64,000 nt of DNA from Mucilaginibacter sp. (GCF_028288225.1 NZ_JAQBOC010000031.1:149411-213410), one strand, 5' to 3'; shown: positions 1 to 9,896, numbered from the stretch's first letter. Notes: generated from the letters alone by a model not told the origin. Program-made: numbers and translations.

Positions 1-561
1 GCTATCAGTACTTATATGCAGCATTACGCATGGCTGTCTACCCTGGTAACCGTTGCTATATTGATGGGTTTTTCATCAGTGATACTGGTAATGCTTTTAG
101 GGCAATCAAGGGTTTTCTATACCATGTCAACCGACGGTTTGCTGCCAAAAATATTCTCTGACCTGCATCCAAAATACAGCACACCTTATAAAAGCAATTT
201 GATATTATTTGTTTTTGTTGGATTATTCGCAGCGTTTTTACCTGAAAGTGTTGCCGGTGACCTTACTTCAATCGGTACCTTGTTTGCATTTGTGGTTGTG
301 TGCATTGGCGTAATGATCCTTCGCAAAAAACAACCTGATCTGATCAGGCCATTTAAAACACCGTTAGTCCCCCTTGTACCTATATTGGGTATTATTGTTT
401 GCGGAGGTATGATAGTTAGCTTACCCCACGAAACTCAATTAAGCGCGTTAGGATGGATGGTGCTTGGTTTAATAATCTATTTCACCTACAGCAAAAACAA
501 CAGCAAACTTGGCAGCGCAGCCGATATATTGCCAAAAGCTTCTGACTTTGAAAAAAAATAA
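1..561 (+). CDS. Amino acid permease (APC superfamily), C-terminal part
   Basis: The reading frame is open to the left window edge, since bases 1-15 encode in-frame residues before the first visible ATG at 16. The visible 187 codons are therefore the C-terminus of a longer protein. They hold about five hydrophobic membrane segments with short charged loops. The segment GQSRVFYTMSTDGLLP matches the conserved cytoplasmic loop of cationic/neutral amino acid transporters of the APC family (YfnA/CAT-like). Expected role is proton-coupled amino acid uptake at the inner membrane. The substrate cannot be read from this part. A strong intrinsic terminator follows about 70 bp downstream. Confidence 0.85.
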   Translation, partial: AISTYMQHYAWLSTLVTVAILMGFSSVILVMLLGQSRVFYTMSTDGLLPKIFSDLHPKYSTPYKSNLILFVFVGLFAAFLPESVAGDLTSIGTLFAFVVVCIGVMILRKKQPDLIRPFKTPLVPLVPILGIIVCGGMIVSLPHETQLSALGWMVLGLIIYFTYSKNNSKLGSAADILPKASDFEKK

Positions 562-632
562 TTTGAATTAAACGGATCTTTAAGTGTAATACTTATAGTC
601 CTGATTCGTTGAATAATTTAACCATAGTATTG

Positions 633-663
633 AAAGGGTTCTGATTTATCAGAACCTTTTTTG
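633..663 (+). terminator. Intrinsic terminator of the permease gene
   Basis: An inverted repeat (AAAGGGTTCTGAT with ATCAGAACCTTTT) has a very short loop and is followed by a T-run, between the permease stop and the MFS start. It separates the two transporters into different transcripts. Confidence 0.85.
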
Positions 664-701
664 TTACCTTGAAGTTTTAATACATATCTCTCAGCTGATT
701 A

Positions 702-1865
702 ATGAAAGCCGATAAAAATCTTTGGATCTTAGTATTTGTCTGCATCATTAATTCCCTGGGTTTTGGCATTATTGTGCCGGTTCTTTATACTTACGGTAAA
801 ACCTTCGGACTAACGGGGACAACTCTTGGTATATTAACTGCCTCGTTTTCAATTGCCCAGTTTTTTGCCACCCCGGTTCTGGGCTCACTTTCTGATAAAT
901 GGGGCCGCAAGCCGTTACTGGTGATCAGCCTTGCAGGTACCTGTATTTCTTTTTTGATGTTTGCAGAAGCCCGCAGCTTACTTGTTCTTTTCGCTGCGCG
1001 CATCCTGGATGGCTTAACAGGCGGCAACGTATCCGTAGCCCAGGCAATGGTAGCCGATACTGCAACCCCGCAAAACAGGGCCAGGCGTTTTGGCATCTTA
1101 GGATCGTCATTAGCTTTCGGGTATGTGATAGGGCCATTTGTGGGCGGTGTGTTTACAAACCTTAGTCCGCAGGCGCCTTTCTTTTTTGCTGCATGCATCT
1201 CATTAATAGGTACGCTCTGCGCCATGTTTTTTCTGAAGGAAACCAATCATACCAATAAAAAAACAAGGGCAAACCATAACGACAAGTTCAAATTTATTAC
1301 CCTGGTAACCACCTTAAAACGGCAAACAATTGGCACAGCAGTTTTTATTGGGTTTTTGCTTACCATGGCCCAATTTACCATGGTTATTGGCTTTCAAACC
1401 TTTAGTGTAGATGTTTTAAAAATTACACCAACGCAGATAGGGTTGTTTTTAGCAGGATTTGGTTTATGCGGCATAATTATGCAGCTGTGTGTGCCGCTGT
1501 TTACAAAACTGTTTTCCTCAAAGTCGGTTATATTACTATTTTCAACTATTTTATGCTTTGGGGCAATGCTGCTGTCGGGCTTTACTTCGTCATTTATGCC
1601 ATATGCCATTTGCATGTGTATTTATGCCCTGTTCAACGGACTGCGGAACCCCATGCTCAACGCCATCATTGCCGATAATGCGGATAAATCCGAACAGGGC
1701 AAAATATTGGGCATAAACCAGTCATACGCATCAATAGGGCAAACCATCGGCCCGTTAACTGCCGGGCTGGTTACAGTTATTTCCATTCATAGTGTTTTCT
1801 TCTTATCTTCATTTTATATTTTAGTTGCGTTTATATTGAGTTTCCGGTTAAAAAGAAAAGAATAA
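702..1865 (+). CDS. MFS transporter, DHA1/TetA-like drug exporter
   Basis: 387 residues with twelve predicted membrane helices. The MFS motif A lies at residues 61-71 (GSLSDKWGRKP) between helices 2 and 3. The second half follows a basic central loop near residue 185 (KKTRANHNDKFK). Length and motifs fit the tetracycline/multidrug exporter subgroup, proton antiporters of the inner membrane. No drug specificity can be claimed. The ATG at 702 begins a short charged N-terminus before helix 1. MarC follows after 12 bp and is probably cotranscribed. Confidence 0.85.
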   Translation: MKADKNLWILVFVCIINSLGFGIIVPVLYTYGKTFGLTGTTLGILTASFSIAQFFATPVLGSLSDKWGRKPLLVISLAGTCISFLMFAEARSLLVLFAARILDGLTGGNVSVAQAMVADTATPQNRARRFGILGSSLAFGYVIGPFVGGVFTNLSPQAPFFFAACISLIGTLCAMFFLKETNHTNKKTRANHNDKFKFITLVTTLKRQTIGTAVFIGFLLTMAQFTMVIGFQTFSVDVLKITPTQIGLFLAGFGLCGIIMQLCVPLFTKLFSSKSVILLFSTILCFGAMLLSGFTSSFMPYAICMCIYALFNGLRNPMLNAIIADNADKSEQGKILGINQSYASIGQTIGPLTAGLVTVISIHSVFFLSSFYILVAFILSFRLKRKE

Positions 1866-1877
1866 AATCCTAAGTCT

Positions 1878-2447
1878 ATGCATCCACTAATTTTCAGAGA
1901 GATCCTGTCGGTAACCATGATCCTGTTTGCCATCATTGACATCCTGGGCGCTATCCCCGTAATTATCCAGGTACGCCAGCGGGTAGGGCATATCGAATCA
2001 GAAAAGGCAAGCCTTGCCGTACTGGTTTTAATGGTTGTTTTTTTGTTTGTTGGCGATGAGCTGCTTGGGGTGATCGGCCTGGATATTTCCTCATTTGCGA
2101 TAGCAGGTTCACTGGTGATATTTATTATAGCTATGGAAATGGTATTAGGTGTTGACTTTTTTAAAGAAGAGATCCCGCAATCAGCATCCATAGTACCCCT
2201 TGCATTCCCGCTTATAGCAGGCGCCGGTACCATGACCACGCTGCTCTCACTAAAATCGCAATATCAAACCCAAAACATCATTGTAGGCATAGTAATAAAT
2301 ACCTTGTTTGTTTATCTCGTCCTCAAAAATGTCAAATGGATTGAAAGACTATTGGGCCCGGTAGGTTTAAGTATCCTGAGAAAATCTTTTGGAATAATTT
2401 TGTTGGCTATCGCGATAAAATTGTTTAGGAGTAATACGCATTTGTAA
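1878..2447 (+). CDS. MarC family integral membrane protein
   Basis: 189 residues with six predicted membrane helices, close to the usual length of about 200 for MarC/UPF0056 proteins. The N-terminal helix carries the family-like FAIIDILGAIPVI stretch, and a second polar/glycine segment (PLAFPLIAGAGTMTT) is typical of the mid-protein conserved region. The function is unresolved: the family was named after the multiple-antibiotic-resistance locus but is not firmly linked to resistance. It sits 12 bp after the MFS gene on the same strand, suggesting one transcript. Confidence 0.85.
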   Translation: MHPLIFREILSVTMILFAIIDILGAIPVIIQVRQRVGHIESEKASLAVLVLMVVFLFVGDELLGVIGLDISSFAIAGSLVIFIIAMEMVLGVDFFKEEIPQSASIVPLAFPLIAGAGTMTTLLSLKSQYQTQNIIVGIVINTLFVYLVLKNVKWIERLLGPVGLSILRKSFGIILLAIAIKLFRSNTHL

Positions 2448-2492
2448 TTTGAAGATGAGTTGATTTGGAGATTTGAAAATGAGCCCATAACC

Positions 2493-2717
2493 TCATTTAA
2501 ATGTAAATGATGAAAGATAAGAATCGACCTCTTCTTTTATCAACAAGTAAGCGGGATGATGTTGATCTCTTAATGATTTTAGATAGGCTCCAACTAACGA
2601 TCCGATTTCCCCACCAGTTGATCCGCTGCTAATTTGTACTTTAATTTCGTCAATCACATAGTCATACTTAGGATCTAAATTGTTCTCGACAATTTTTAAT
2701 ATTTCGGTATAATCCAT
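2493..2717 (-). CDS. Small hypothetical protein downstream of the RNA methyltransferase gene
   Basis: 74 residues starting at the ATG at 2717 (MDYTEILKIVENN). A longer reading frame from 2801 overlaps the methyltransferase gene and its first 28 residues look like out-of-frame sequence, so the shorter start is preferred. The product is soluble and mostly helical in appearance, with a Gly/Ser turn (SSGSTGGEIG) in the middle. I do not recognise the family. The start lies 10 bp after the upstream stop codon, so it is probably the last gene of the guaA operon. Confidence 0.6.
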   Translation of the reverse strand: MDYTEILKIVENNLDPKYDYVIDEIKVQISSGSTGGEIGSLVGAYLKSLRDQHHPAYLLIKEEVDSYLSSFTFK

Positions 2718-2727
2718 GTTACGTCGT

Positions 2728-3915
2728 CTATTCAAGAGTGTACGCTTTAAATGTCGGCGCAACCAACCTCGCCACAAACATAGTATCCGCCTTCCCCTCA
2801 TATCCCTTTAATACCTTGCTTTCCTCTAATTTTAACCCCAACTCCTTCACAATAAAATCAACCACATCCTCATTTTCTGCCTTAAAAGCCGAGCACGTAA
2901 TATAAATAAGCGGCTTGCCTGGCTTTAGGTATTTAACCACGTTGCGTACTATGCTTTGCTGCAGTTTCTGAAAAAATTCAATATTGTAAGTCTCAAACTG
3001 GCTGATCATCTCCGGTGTTCTTCCCCAGGTGCCTGAACCGCTGCATGGGGCATCGAGGATAATGCCGGCAAACTCATAGTCATGCAATATCAGGTCGTTG
3101 TTTTGGGTAAGATCGAGCAGCTTTTTCTGGTATTTGGTGAGGCCCGCCTGCTGGAAGCGTTCATCCAAATTAGCTAATATAGATTCGCGGATATCTGATA
3201 CCACGAGTTTTAAGTTTGGTTCAAGATCATGCAACAACAGAGATTTACCGCCTGACGCGGCACATGCATCCCACCAGGCATCCCACTTATTGGGCTTAAA
3301 AAATTGAGCGGTTTGCTGTGATGAAAAGTCCTGCACCTCAAACCAATGCAGGTTAGGGAAGATAGCCTCCAGGCGCGTTCCGTTTGGCAGGGAGATGCAA
3401 TTGTTGCCCTCATCTTTAAAAACTATGTCGGCGGCTGCCAGTGCCACTTTTACCTGTGTTTCATAGCCTTTATGTACGCGGATAAACAGATCGGGCTGGA
3501 TAAAAAATGATCTTAAAAAAGCTTCTTTATTAATTCCTGCGGATAACTGGCTGGTCCACGGGAACACATCATCCAAACTAAAATCCGGATGTGCTGTTTT
3601 TACCATTGCAAGTTTCTCAGCCATAGTAAAACCTATGCAAACTGCCCACTCGGGTTTAAAATGCTGCAGGAATGAGTTTAGCTGTGTATTGCATAAAAAC
3701 TCGGCAACAAACAGCCGTTCATCGGCGGGTATATTGGGGAGCGCCCTGCCCAGGCGGAAATAATTATATAACAACCGGCTGGCAATGCGCCTGTCGGTTG
3801 AGCCCATTTGTTTATTTTGACGATAGAAGCCTGGTAAAAATTTACTTAGGGGCGTTTCTGCCGGATACTCATCCAAAATACGCTGAAACGTTTTAAGCTG
3901 ATTTATTGCCTTCAT
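2728..3915 (-). CDS. RsmB/NOP2-family RNA m5C methyltransferase
   Basis: 395 residues. The C-terminal half is a SAM-dependent methyltransferase with the two family cysteines: C291 in ILDAPCSGSGTWGR (motif IV) and C341 in YITCSAF (motif VI). The N-terminal ~200 residues correspond to the RNA-binding extension of Sun/RsmB-like enzymes. Expected reaction is methylation of a cytosine C5 in rRNA or tRNA. The target base cannot be told from sequence. Its ATG overlaps the stop of the upstream gene by an ATGA junction, indicating translational coupling in the guaA operon. Confidence 0.85.
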   Translation of the reverse strand: MKAINQLKTFQRILDEYPAETPLSKFLPGFYRQNKQMGSTDRRIASRLLYNYFRLGRALPNIPADERLFVAEFLCNTQLNSFLQHFKPEWAVCIGFTMAEKLAMVKTAHPDFSLDDVFPWTSQLSAGINKEAFLRSFFIQPDLFIRVHKGYETQVKVALAAADIVFKDEGNNCISLPNGTRLEAIFPNLHWFEVQDFSSQQTAQFFKPNKWDAWWDACAASGGKSLLLHDLEPNLKLVVSDIRESILANLDERFQQAGLTKYQKKLLDLTQNNDLILHDYEFAGIILDAPCSGSGTWGRTPEMISQFETYNIEFFQKLQQSIVRNVVKYLKPGKPLIYITCSAFKAENEDVVDFIVKELGLKLEESKVLKGYEGKADTMFVARLVAPTFKAYTLE

Positions 3916-5159
3916 TCTACCTTTTTCAATTCAAAATTACTGTATTTATAAATGTTTATATGCGTATTTATCCAGCCAAGGCCCACTTTTTTCTGAAAAT
4001 GGAAATTATTGTGTAGCCCCTCATAATCTTTGCCCGACAAATTTTTAAGATCGCCATTGGCCAGCAGCTGCCCTAAGTACAAGCCCTCATCAAAACCTTT
4101 AAAAGCATAAGCAGTGGGTTCGGCATTATACTCACTTCTGTAATCAGTTATAAAGGTAACTGTATTTGCTGCTTTGTAATCTATCCGGTCTGAAGATGTA
4201 ATATGTGTATTGAGTCGCTGTAGCAGGTCTGCCTTTAAAAAGGATAAATTTACCCAGTTGGGGTGGCCAAAAACGGTAACCTGGTAAACCTTGCTTAAGG
4301 TATCCAAAGCCCGCAGGGTAACGTTCAAAAAGTGCTGGTTAGTTGCGGGTATTATAAAAACATTTTCGCTTGTTGATGAAAGCTGGGGCATAAGCGAATT
4401 TAGCTGACCATGAATAACCGTTAAATAAATAACCTGTGTATGCTTTTTGCTTAAGCTGTCAATAGCTTTTTTAAACGAGGTAATGTAATCGTTTTCTTCA
4501 CTATAGCCCGATTTAAGGACAAATACCTTTTTAGGTTTTATCTTATCGTAAACATATTTTGCAGCCCCCCAGGCATGGTATTCAAGGGGAGGCATCATGG
4601 TAACTAATCCCTGGCTTTTAATGCTTGCCGGTGATGCCGGTGATAACGGCGAAATTATTGGTTGGCCGGCATTAGGATAAGCACCTGTAAAAGCCTTTAT
4701 ATCATCAGGGAATACAGGGCCCACAATAAGGTCGCTGCTGCGTACAGCCGGATTCAAGCCAAGGCTGTGTGCCTGTGCATTTTCGCCCTTCGAGTCAAAA
4801 ACCTGCAGCTTGTAGTTATATCCCTGGCCGGTAAGCGAATCAAGCGCCAGTTTAAACCCCCTGTAGTAATCAAGCGAAATATCAGCTTCTTTTAAGGTAA
4901 CCGAAGTATACGGAGAGCCGGGACGCAAATGATCCAAACCAAAAGGCAGCAGCAAAGCAATAGTTGATACTTTTGATGTTGCCTTAATTCCGTTTTGCGG
5001 CTCGGTTTTAACTGCGGCTTTTCCGGGTTCATTTTTTTTAGGCTGTACAGCTACGGGTCGCACCTTTGGTGAACATGCCGCAGCTATAAGCGCAATAAAT
5101 AAAAACGTTAACCACTTATTCCCACTCAATTGTGGCCGGTGGTTTTGAACTGATATCAT
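3912..5159 (-). CDS. Periplasmic-binding-protein-like lipoprotein (LppC/ABC substrate-binding fold)
   Basis: 415 residues from the ATG at 5159. An alternative TTG at 5129 would give 405 and remove an unusually polar N-terminal extension, so the start is uncertain. A hydrophobic segment ends in a lipobox (LIAAAC, then SPK), predicting a lipoprotein. The mature part opens with a Lys/Pro-rich linker, then a type-1 periplasmic binding fold ([12 protein letters not shown], then [11 protein letters not shown] and [12 protein letters not shown]) resembling LppC or amino-acid ABC binding proteins. No transporter permease is nearby, so a structural or regulatory envelope role is possible. It overlaps the end of guaA by 44 bp and the methyltransferase by 4 bp. 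Confidence 0.7.
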   Translation of the reverse strand: MISVQNHRPQLSGNKWLTFLFIALIAAACSPKVRPVAVQPKKNEPGKAAVKTEPQNGIKATSKVSTIALLLPFGLDHLRPGSPYTSVTLKEADISLDYYRGFKLALDSLTGQGYNYKLQVFDSKGENAQAHSLGLNPAVRSSDLIVGPVFPDDIKAFTGAYPNAGQPIISPLSPASPASIKSQGLVTMMPPLEYHAWGAAKYVYDKIKPKKVFVLKSGYSEENDYITSFKKAIDSLSKKHTQVIYLTVIHGQLNSLMPQLSSTSENVFIIPATNQHFLNVTLRALDTLSKVYQVTVFGHPNWVNLSFLKADLLQRLNTHITSSDRIDYKAANTVTFITDYRSEYNAEPTAYAFKGFDEGLYLGQLLANGDLKNLSGKDYEGLHNNFHFQKKVGLGWINTHINIYKYSNFELKKVE

Positions 5160-6645
5160 ATACTACGCGGTTTATACCCTTTACATTGTTAATGATCTCG
5201 TTACTGATCTTAGCCAGCAGGTCATAAGGCAGGTGACACCAATCGGCCGTCATTCCGTCTAATGATTCAACGGCGCGCAGGCAGATCACGTTCTCGTAAG
5301 TTCGTTCATCTCCCATAACACCTACCGACTGTACCGGCAAAAATATAGAACCGGCCTGCCAAACTTTATCATAAACACCGCCAGCCTTCAAATTGTTGAT
5401 ATAAATCGCATCTGCCTCCTGTAAAATAGCAACTTTCTCTGGTGTAACCTCACCTAAGATCCTGATAGCCAGCCCCGGACCCGGGAATGGATGGCGACCT
5501 AAAATATTCGGATCTATGCCCAATGCCTTGCCAACACGCCTAACTTCGTCTTTAAACAGGGTATTTAGCGGTTCAACAACCTTTAGTTTCATAAAATCCG
5601 GCAGTCCGCCAACGTTATGGTGCGATTTGATAGTAGCTGATGGTCCTTTTACTGATACTGATTCAATAACATCAGGATAAATAGTACCCTGGCCAAGCCA
5701 TTTTACATCCTGTACCTCATGTGCGGCATCATCAAAAACCTCGATGAATACCCTGCCAATAGCTTTACGTTTTTTCTCAGGATCGGTTAAACCAGCCAGC
5801 GCATCATAAAAACGCTGTTTGGCATCAATTCCTTTTATATTTAAGCCCATGTGCTGGTACGAATCCAGTACAGATTGGTACTCGTCTTTACGCAGCAAAC
5901 CATTATCGACAAATATGCAATGCAGGTTTTTGCCGATGGCATGGTGCAGCAACACCGCCGCAACCGATGAATCTACACCTCCTGAAAGACCGAGCACAAC
6001 TTTATCATTGCCAAGCTTTTCTTTAAGAGCAGCTATGGTAGTTTCTACAAATGAATCAGGCGTCCAGTCTTGTTTACAACCGCAAATATCAACCAAAAAA
6101 TTAAACAGCAATTGCTTACCGTCTGAGCTATGGGTTACCTCGGGGTGAAACTGGATGCCGTAAGTTTGTGTGCCGGTAACCTGGTATGCAGCAACCTTTA
6201 CGGTATCAGTACTGGCGATCACTTCAAAGTTTTGGCCAACAATGGCGATCGTATCTGCGTGCGACATCCATACCTGCGAACCCGGTAATATCATGCGGAA
6301 AAGCGGGTTGGTATCATTAATATATTGCAGGTTGGCACGGCCATATTCGCGGGTGCTCGAAGGCAATACCTCGCCGCCATGAAAATGGGCCATATATTGC
6401 GCCCCATAACAAACGCCTAAAATAGGCAGCGTACCATGAAATTTTTCAAAATCAAAAGTCGGCGGGTTTTCCTGCCGTACAGAATATGGACTTCCCGAAA
6501 GGATAATACCTTTTACACTGCTGTCAACTTCTGGAAAATGATTAAAGGGGTGGATCTCGCAGTAAATGTTGAGCTCCCTGACACGGCGCGCAATGAGTTG
6601 GGTGAACTGCGAGCCAAAGTCAAGAATGAGGATTTTTTCTTGCAT
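5116..6645 (-). CDS. guaA: GMP synthase (glutamine-hydrolysing)
   Basis: 509 residues from the ATG at 6645. The TTG six bases upstream is less likely. The N-terminal class I glutamine amidotransferase domain has nucleophile C79 (GVCYGAQ) and H167/E169 (FHPEV). The ATP-pyrophosphatase domain has the P-loop SGGVDSS at 221-227, and the C-terminal dimerisation domain ends in the family-typical PPATIEWE. It converts XMP, ATP and glutamine to GMP in the cytoplasm. First gene of a four-gene minus-strand operon. Confidence 0.97.
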   Translation of the reverse strand: MQEKILILDFGSQFTQLIARRVRELNIYCEIHPFNHFPEVDSSVKGIILSGSPYSVRQENPPTFDFEKFHGTLPILGVCYGAQYMAHFHGGEVLPSSTREYGRANLQYINDTNPLFRMILPGSQVWMSHADTIAIVGQNFEVIASTDTVKVAAYQVTGTQTYGIQFHPEVTHSSDGKQLLFNFLVDICGCKQDWTPDSFVETTIAALKEKLGNDKVVLGLSGGVDSSVAAVLLHHAIGKNLHCIFVDNGLLRKDEYQSVLDSYQHMGLNIKGIDAKQRFYDALAGLTDPEKKRKAIGRVFIEVFDDAAHEVQDVKWLGQGTIYPDVIESVSVKGPSATIKSHHNVGGLPDFMKLKVVEPLNTLFKDEVRRVGKALGIDPNILGRHPFPGPGLAIRILGEVTPEKVAILQEADAIYINNLKAGGVYDKVWQAGSIFLPVQSVGVMGDERTYENVICLRAVESLDGMTADWCHLPYDLLAKISNEIINNVKGINRVVYDISSKPPATIEWE

Positions 6646-6648
6646 GGG

Positions 6649-6656
6649 CAAAGATA
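6649..6656 (-). promoter_or_regulatory. Possible -7 element (TAnnTTTG) very close to the guaA start
   Basis: Read on the minus strand, TATCTTTG ends three bases before the guaA ATG. It matches the Bacteroidota -7 consensus, but transcription from it would be almost leaderless, and no good -33 TTG is seen at the right spacing. Weak call. Confidence 0.25.
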
Positions 6657-6772
6657 GGATTTTGACGGGAGATTTGAGATATGAGATGTGAGAAATTTTG
6701 GATTTTGGATTTCGGATTTTTTGAAGTTGAAAGTAGTAAATTTGCAGATCTACCAGTAGTAAATCTTACCCG

Positions 6773-7306
6773 ATGCCAGTAACTACCCGTCTTGCCAATT
6801 TAAAAGACATCCCGCAACTCAATGAATTGATAGCCGTTTCCGTCCGCGGATTGAGCGCGGAATATTATACCCCAAACCAAATTGAAAGTGCCATTAAATA
6901 TATTTTTGGTGTTGATACGCAACTGATAATTGACGGTACTTATTACATAGCCGAAACAGATGGAACAATAGTTGGTTGCGGTGGATGGAGCAAGCGCAAT
7001 ACCCTTTATGGCGGCGATCAGCATAAAGGAATTGAGGACCCGTTGTTAGACCCTAAACATGATGCTGCAAGGATCAGGGCGTTTTTTGTACACCCGGATT
7101 ATGCAAGGCAGGGGATGGGCAGACAGATCATTAATGTTTGTGAGGCAGCAGCAGTAAGTGCTGGTTTTACCAACTTTGAACTTGGCGCTACTTTGCCAGG
7201 CGTTCCGTTATATACGGTTATGGGTTATACGGCTATTGAAAGGATAGATGCGCTCTTGCCGGATGGTGAAGTTTTGGGAATTGTGAAGATGAAGAAGGAT
7301 TATTGA
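6773..7306 (+). CDS. GNAT family N-acetyltransferase
   Basis: 177 residues with the GNAT fold signature: beta4 IRAFFVHPDYARQGMG, with the acetyl-CoA pyrophosphate-binding loop R112-Q-G-M-G116, followed by helix 3 (RQIINVCEAAA). Substrate unknown. Transcribed divergently from guaA. A TAAATTTG sequence at 6737-6744 is a possible -7 element. The gene ends against the convergent PIN toxin gene with a 7-bp overlap. Confidence 0.85.
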   Translation: MPVTTRLANLKDIPQLNELIAVSVRGLSAEYYTPNQIESAIKYIFGVDTQLIIDGTYYIAETDGTIVGCGGWSKRNTLYGGDQHKGIEDPLLDPKHDAARIRAFFVHPDYARQGMGRQIINVCEAAAVSAGFTNFELGATLPGVPLYTVMGYTAIERIDALLPDGEVLGIVKMKKDY

Positions 7307-7704
7307 TCCGATTTAGGATCAGCAAGTTTAGCACTTTGCAGATATGTAATTAATTTTAACTTATCTATCTTTTTAAAATCACTATCTGCAGTAATTAATG
7401 GCATGTCGAATATAATTGACGAAGCGGCAATGACGGCATCGGCTAATTTTAAACGATATTTTTTCCTTAACTCAATGTATTTTTCTTTAATAAGCTTGTT
7501 CATTTGAATAATTGAACAATCGCTTAAAAGCTCGGTAATTTGTTTTTCCTGCCTTTCAGTAATGCCTTTAAAACTTATCAGTTCGAGCTCAGTAATAAAT
7601 GAAATATAGATATTTTTGCCTTGCAAAACTTCTTCTAACGTATCACTTCCATCCAGCAGATATAAAATTATATTAGTATCAACTAATATCTCTTTCCCAT
7701 TCAT
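7300..7704 (-). CDS. PIN-domain toxin (VapC-like ribonuclease)
   Basis: 134 residues of a single PIN domain. The acidic catalytic set is present: D9 in VDTNI, E40 in TELEL, the Asp in LADAVIAAS and the Asp in ITADSDF. PIN toxins cleave RNA using divalent metal. It starts inside the upstream antitoxin gene with a 26-bp overlap, the classic toxin-antitoxin arrangement. Unlike the second PIN gene near 39.7 kb it is uninterrupted, so it is probably functional. Confidence 0.85.
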   Translation of the reverse strand: MNGKEILVDTNIILYLLDGSDTLEEVLQGKNIYISFITELELISFKGITERQEKQITELLSDCSIIQMNKLIKEKYIELRKKYRLKLADAVIAASSIIFDMPLITADSDFKKIDKLKLITYLQSAKLADPKSDQ

Positions 7705-7864
7705 CTCTCAATTCTTTTTGAATAGTAAGTGGATCCTGTTTCAAATTCATGATTCCATTATACTTTTTTGCATTAAAGCCGCCTGTAGATTTTTCTTTAT
7801 AAAGAATCTTTTCTATAGCTTCAATATCCTTTTTAGTGGCGCCTTTTTTTAATACCAGTACCAT
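7679..7864 (-). CDS. Antitoxin partner of the PIN toxin
   Basis: 61 residues, small and charged, with many Lys/Glu (ATKKDIEAIEKILYKEKS). It lies immediately upstream of and overlaps the PIN toxin gene. Its assignment as antitoxin rests on size, position and overlap. I do not recognise a named DNA-binding family. The C-terminal half (LTIQKELRDEWERDIS) is probably the toxin-binding helix. Confidence 0.7.
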   Translation of the reverse strand: MVLVLKKGATKKDIEAIEKILYKEKSTGGFNAKKYNGIMNLKQDPLTIQKELRDEWERDIS

Positions 7865-7931
7865 AATTCATTTTTTATTAAAACAAATTTAATGAAAATA
7901 TAAGGTGATTGCTATTCTTAAATCTATATTC

Positions 7932-7966
7932 AAAAAAAATCAGGACCCAGTTGTAGGGACCTGATT
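7932..7966 (-). terminator. Intrinsic terminator of the outer-membrane protein gene
   Basis: The hairpin AATCAGG...CCTGATT (arms 7938-7945 and 7958-7966) is followed on the minus strand by a run of T. It lies just after the stop of the barrel gene ending at 7999. Confidence 0.75.
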
Positions 7967-7998
7967 ATATTTAACTGAAAAAATAAAATTATTCCTGC

Positions 7999-8610
7999 TT
8001 AAAAATTAAACCCAATATTAACGCTGGATACGCTATTTCTTATAGCTGAACCTTCATTATTTTTAACTAAATCGGTGGCGGCGCCTTGGCCGTTAAGCTC
8101 TATAAAAAATTTGGCTCTATCCGAAATCGGAAATTTAATACCTATCCCTACGTCAAGGCCAATATCAGCAGTGTTAAAAAACTCTTTCAAATCTGTGCTG
8201 GTAGCAGTCTCTTTTGCATTTAGTAAAATACCAACATAAGGGCCAAAGTTTAAATACCAGTTCCTTGTGTGTCCAAAATGCCAGTTTGCCATTACCGGGA
8301 TCGTCAGGTAATCCAACTTATAATCTGTAGTAATAGCCCCGCTGCCATCATCAATAAAACCGTTGCTCCAGCCTTTTTGATCATAAATTAATTTCCCTTT
8401 AATGCTCCACCGGTCACTAAAATAATAATCAGCTGAAACGCCTAAGTTAATCCCGCTTCTGTAATCGCTGTTGGTTTGGCCGTTGCCTGTAGTTACCGTT
8501 GCCGCGTTATAGCCAACGTTAATCCCAAATTCTGTAGTGCCTTTTGTTTGTGAAAATGCTGTTGTATAAATACCTAATACAACAAGAAGTGTAGTAAAAA
8601 ATTTTTGCAT
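7999..8610 (-). CDS. Small outer-membrane beta-barrel protein (porin/OMP_b-brl type)
   Basis: 203 residues with a signal peptide (MQKFFTTLLVVLGIYTTAFS, cleavage before QTKG). The rest has alternating hydrophobic/polar strands, for example DYYFSDRWSIKGKLIYD and IGIKFPISDRAKFFIEL. It ends in the C-terminal aromatic pattern VNIGFNF typical of outer-membrane barrels. Probably an eight-stranded OmpA/OmpX-like protein of unknown function. Single-gene transcript with its own terminator. Confidence 0.8.
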   Translation of the reverse strand: MQKFFTTLLVVLGIYTTAFSQTKGTTEFGINVGYNAATVTTGNGQTNSDYRSGINLGVSADYYFSDRWSIKGKLIYDQKGWSNGFIDDGSGAITTDYKLDYLTIPVMANWHFGHTRNWYLNFGPYVGILLNAKETATSTDLKEFFNTADIGLDVGIGIKFPISDRAKFFIELNGQGAATDLVKNNEGSAIRNSVSSVNIGFNF

Positions 8611-8711
8611 AATTGTGATTTTTTAAGTTGCGCAAATGTAATCACTTATATGCTTTTAAGAAATATATATCGCAAACGCTATCTCAAGGCAATACTATAA
8701 TCAAAAAATGT

Positions 8712-9104
8712 TTATTTGGCTTGCGGCACCGAGTGCAAAGCTACCCTGTTACCTTCAGGATCCATAAAAACTGCCATATGCCCGTATTCTGGCGTAATTT
8801 CTGTTTTTGGAATAACTATGGTACCGCCGGCCGCTTCTATTTTATCCAGGATGTTTTGTACGTCGGGATTTGCGTTAAGATACACCAGCGGACCGCTATC
8901 TGCCGATGGTTTATAAAAATCGCCGCTTTTGCAAATGGCGCCGCCTATATTCATTGGACTTTCAGTTGGAAACATCCGCATTTGCAATTGTGGCATATCC
9001 ATGGGGATCATTTTAATATCAAAAATTTCTTCATAGAATTTTTGAGCACGGTCAATGTCGGTCGATGGGATTTCGAACCAGCTAATGGCATTTTTAAAGA
9101 TCAT
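8712..9104 (-). CDS. VOC/glyoxalase-fold family protein
   Basis: 130 residues with two beta-alpha-beta-beta-beta modules of the vicinal oxygen chelate superfamily. It opens with ISWFEIPSTDIDRAQKFYEEIF and ends with GHMAVFMDPEGNRVALHS, where DPEGN is the usual late-strand motif. Small single-domain members include glyoxalases, dioxygenases and resistance proteins. Which applies cannot be decided. Confidence 0.85.
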   Translation of the reverse strand: MIFKNAISWFEIPSTDIDRAQKFYEEIFDIKMIPMDMPQLQMRMFPTESPMNIGGAICKSGDFYKPSADSGPLVYLNANPDVQNILDKIEAAGGTIVIPKTEITPEYGHMAVFMDPEGNRVALHSVPQAK

Positions 9105-9247
9105 ATGATTAGATTTAAGCTATAAATTTAAACTATTTTATGAATTTGTAAATCTTTAACAATTTATTAATTGAATCATTTACGCTATTATAGAATAGCT
9201 ATGAATTAATTACGTTAAGGTTCTATATTTGAACAAGAAGATCAGCT

Positions 9248-9838
9248 ATGCTAAAAAGAACACTTTTATCGATATTTATTGTTTTGGGGTGCTTCACAGC
9301 AAACGCACAATCTGCCGATTCTGTTTACAGTAAATATTTAGATTTTAACCTCGCCCGTTTCCAGGGTGAGAATGATAAAATAGTAGAGCTTGGTGAAAGC
9401 TTATTGCCTGTTGCTGATAAATTACCTGAAAAGGCCAGGATAAACTTTTATTTTTCGATAGGTAAAGTTTATGAGGATAACAATACGCCTGAAAAAGCAC
9501 TCATTTATTACAACAAAGTAGTAGCGGCAGTGCCCGATTATTACGTAGTGCACAGGGGACTAGGCTATATATATCTTGAGCAGGCAAAGGAGATCAGGAA
9601 TAAATTATATGCATCGTCAGATCCGGCTGTTACAAAAAAGCTAACCGATGATTATAACACAGCTGCCCGGAAAGCTTTACCCCATCTTGAAAAGGCCCAG
9701 GCCTGCGACCCAAGCGATGAAACACTTGATGAGATAAAATCGCTTTATAAAAACATGAAAGACACCGAGGGACTGAATACTTTGGATAGCCGGTTAAAAG
9801 AATTAAGTAAGCATTGTATTGATATTTTGGAGGATTAG
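9248..9838 (+). CDS. Exported TPR protein
   Basis: 196 residues with a signal peptide (LLSIFIVLGCFTANAQS). The segments KARINFYFSIGKVYEDNNTP and EKALIYYNKVVAAVPDYY form tetratricopeptide-type helix pairs. A further helical region (DYNTAARKALPHLEKAQA) fits another repeat. Probably a periplasmic protein-interaction scaffold. No enzyme motif. TATATTTG at 9224-9231 resembles a -7 element but would leave a very short leader. Confidence 0.75.
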   Translation: MLKRTLLSIFIVLGCFTANAQSADSVYSKYLDFNLARFQGENDKIVELGESLLPVADKLPEKARINFYFSIGKVYEDNNTPEKALIYYNKVVAAVPDYYVVHRGLGYIYLEQAKEIRNKLYASSDPAVTKKLTDDYNTAARKALPHLEKAQACDPSDETLDEIKSLYKNMKDTEGLNTLDSRLKELSKHCIDILED

Positions 9839-9896
9839 TAGTGAAGTAAATGGCTAAAGGTAAAGGATTAAGAGTGCTGTAATTAATAACTCAATG

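Noticed and set aside
791..1246. 151-codon minus-strand frame in the MFS gene
   Set aside because: Antisense shadow of a clear MFS transporter, without family features.
8628..9125. 165-codon plus-strand frame opposite the VOC gene
   Set aside because: Antisense shadow; the minus-strand VOC protein has clear family signatures.
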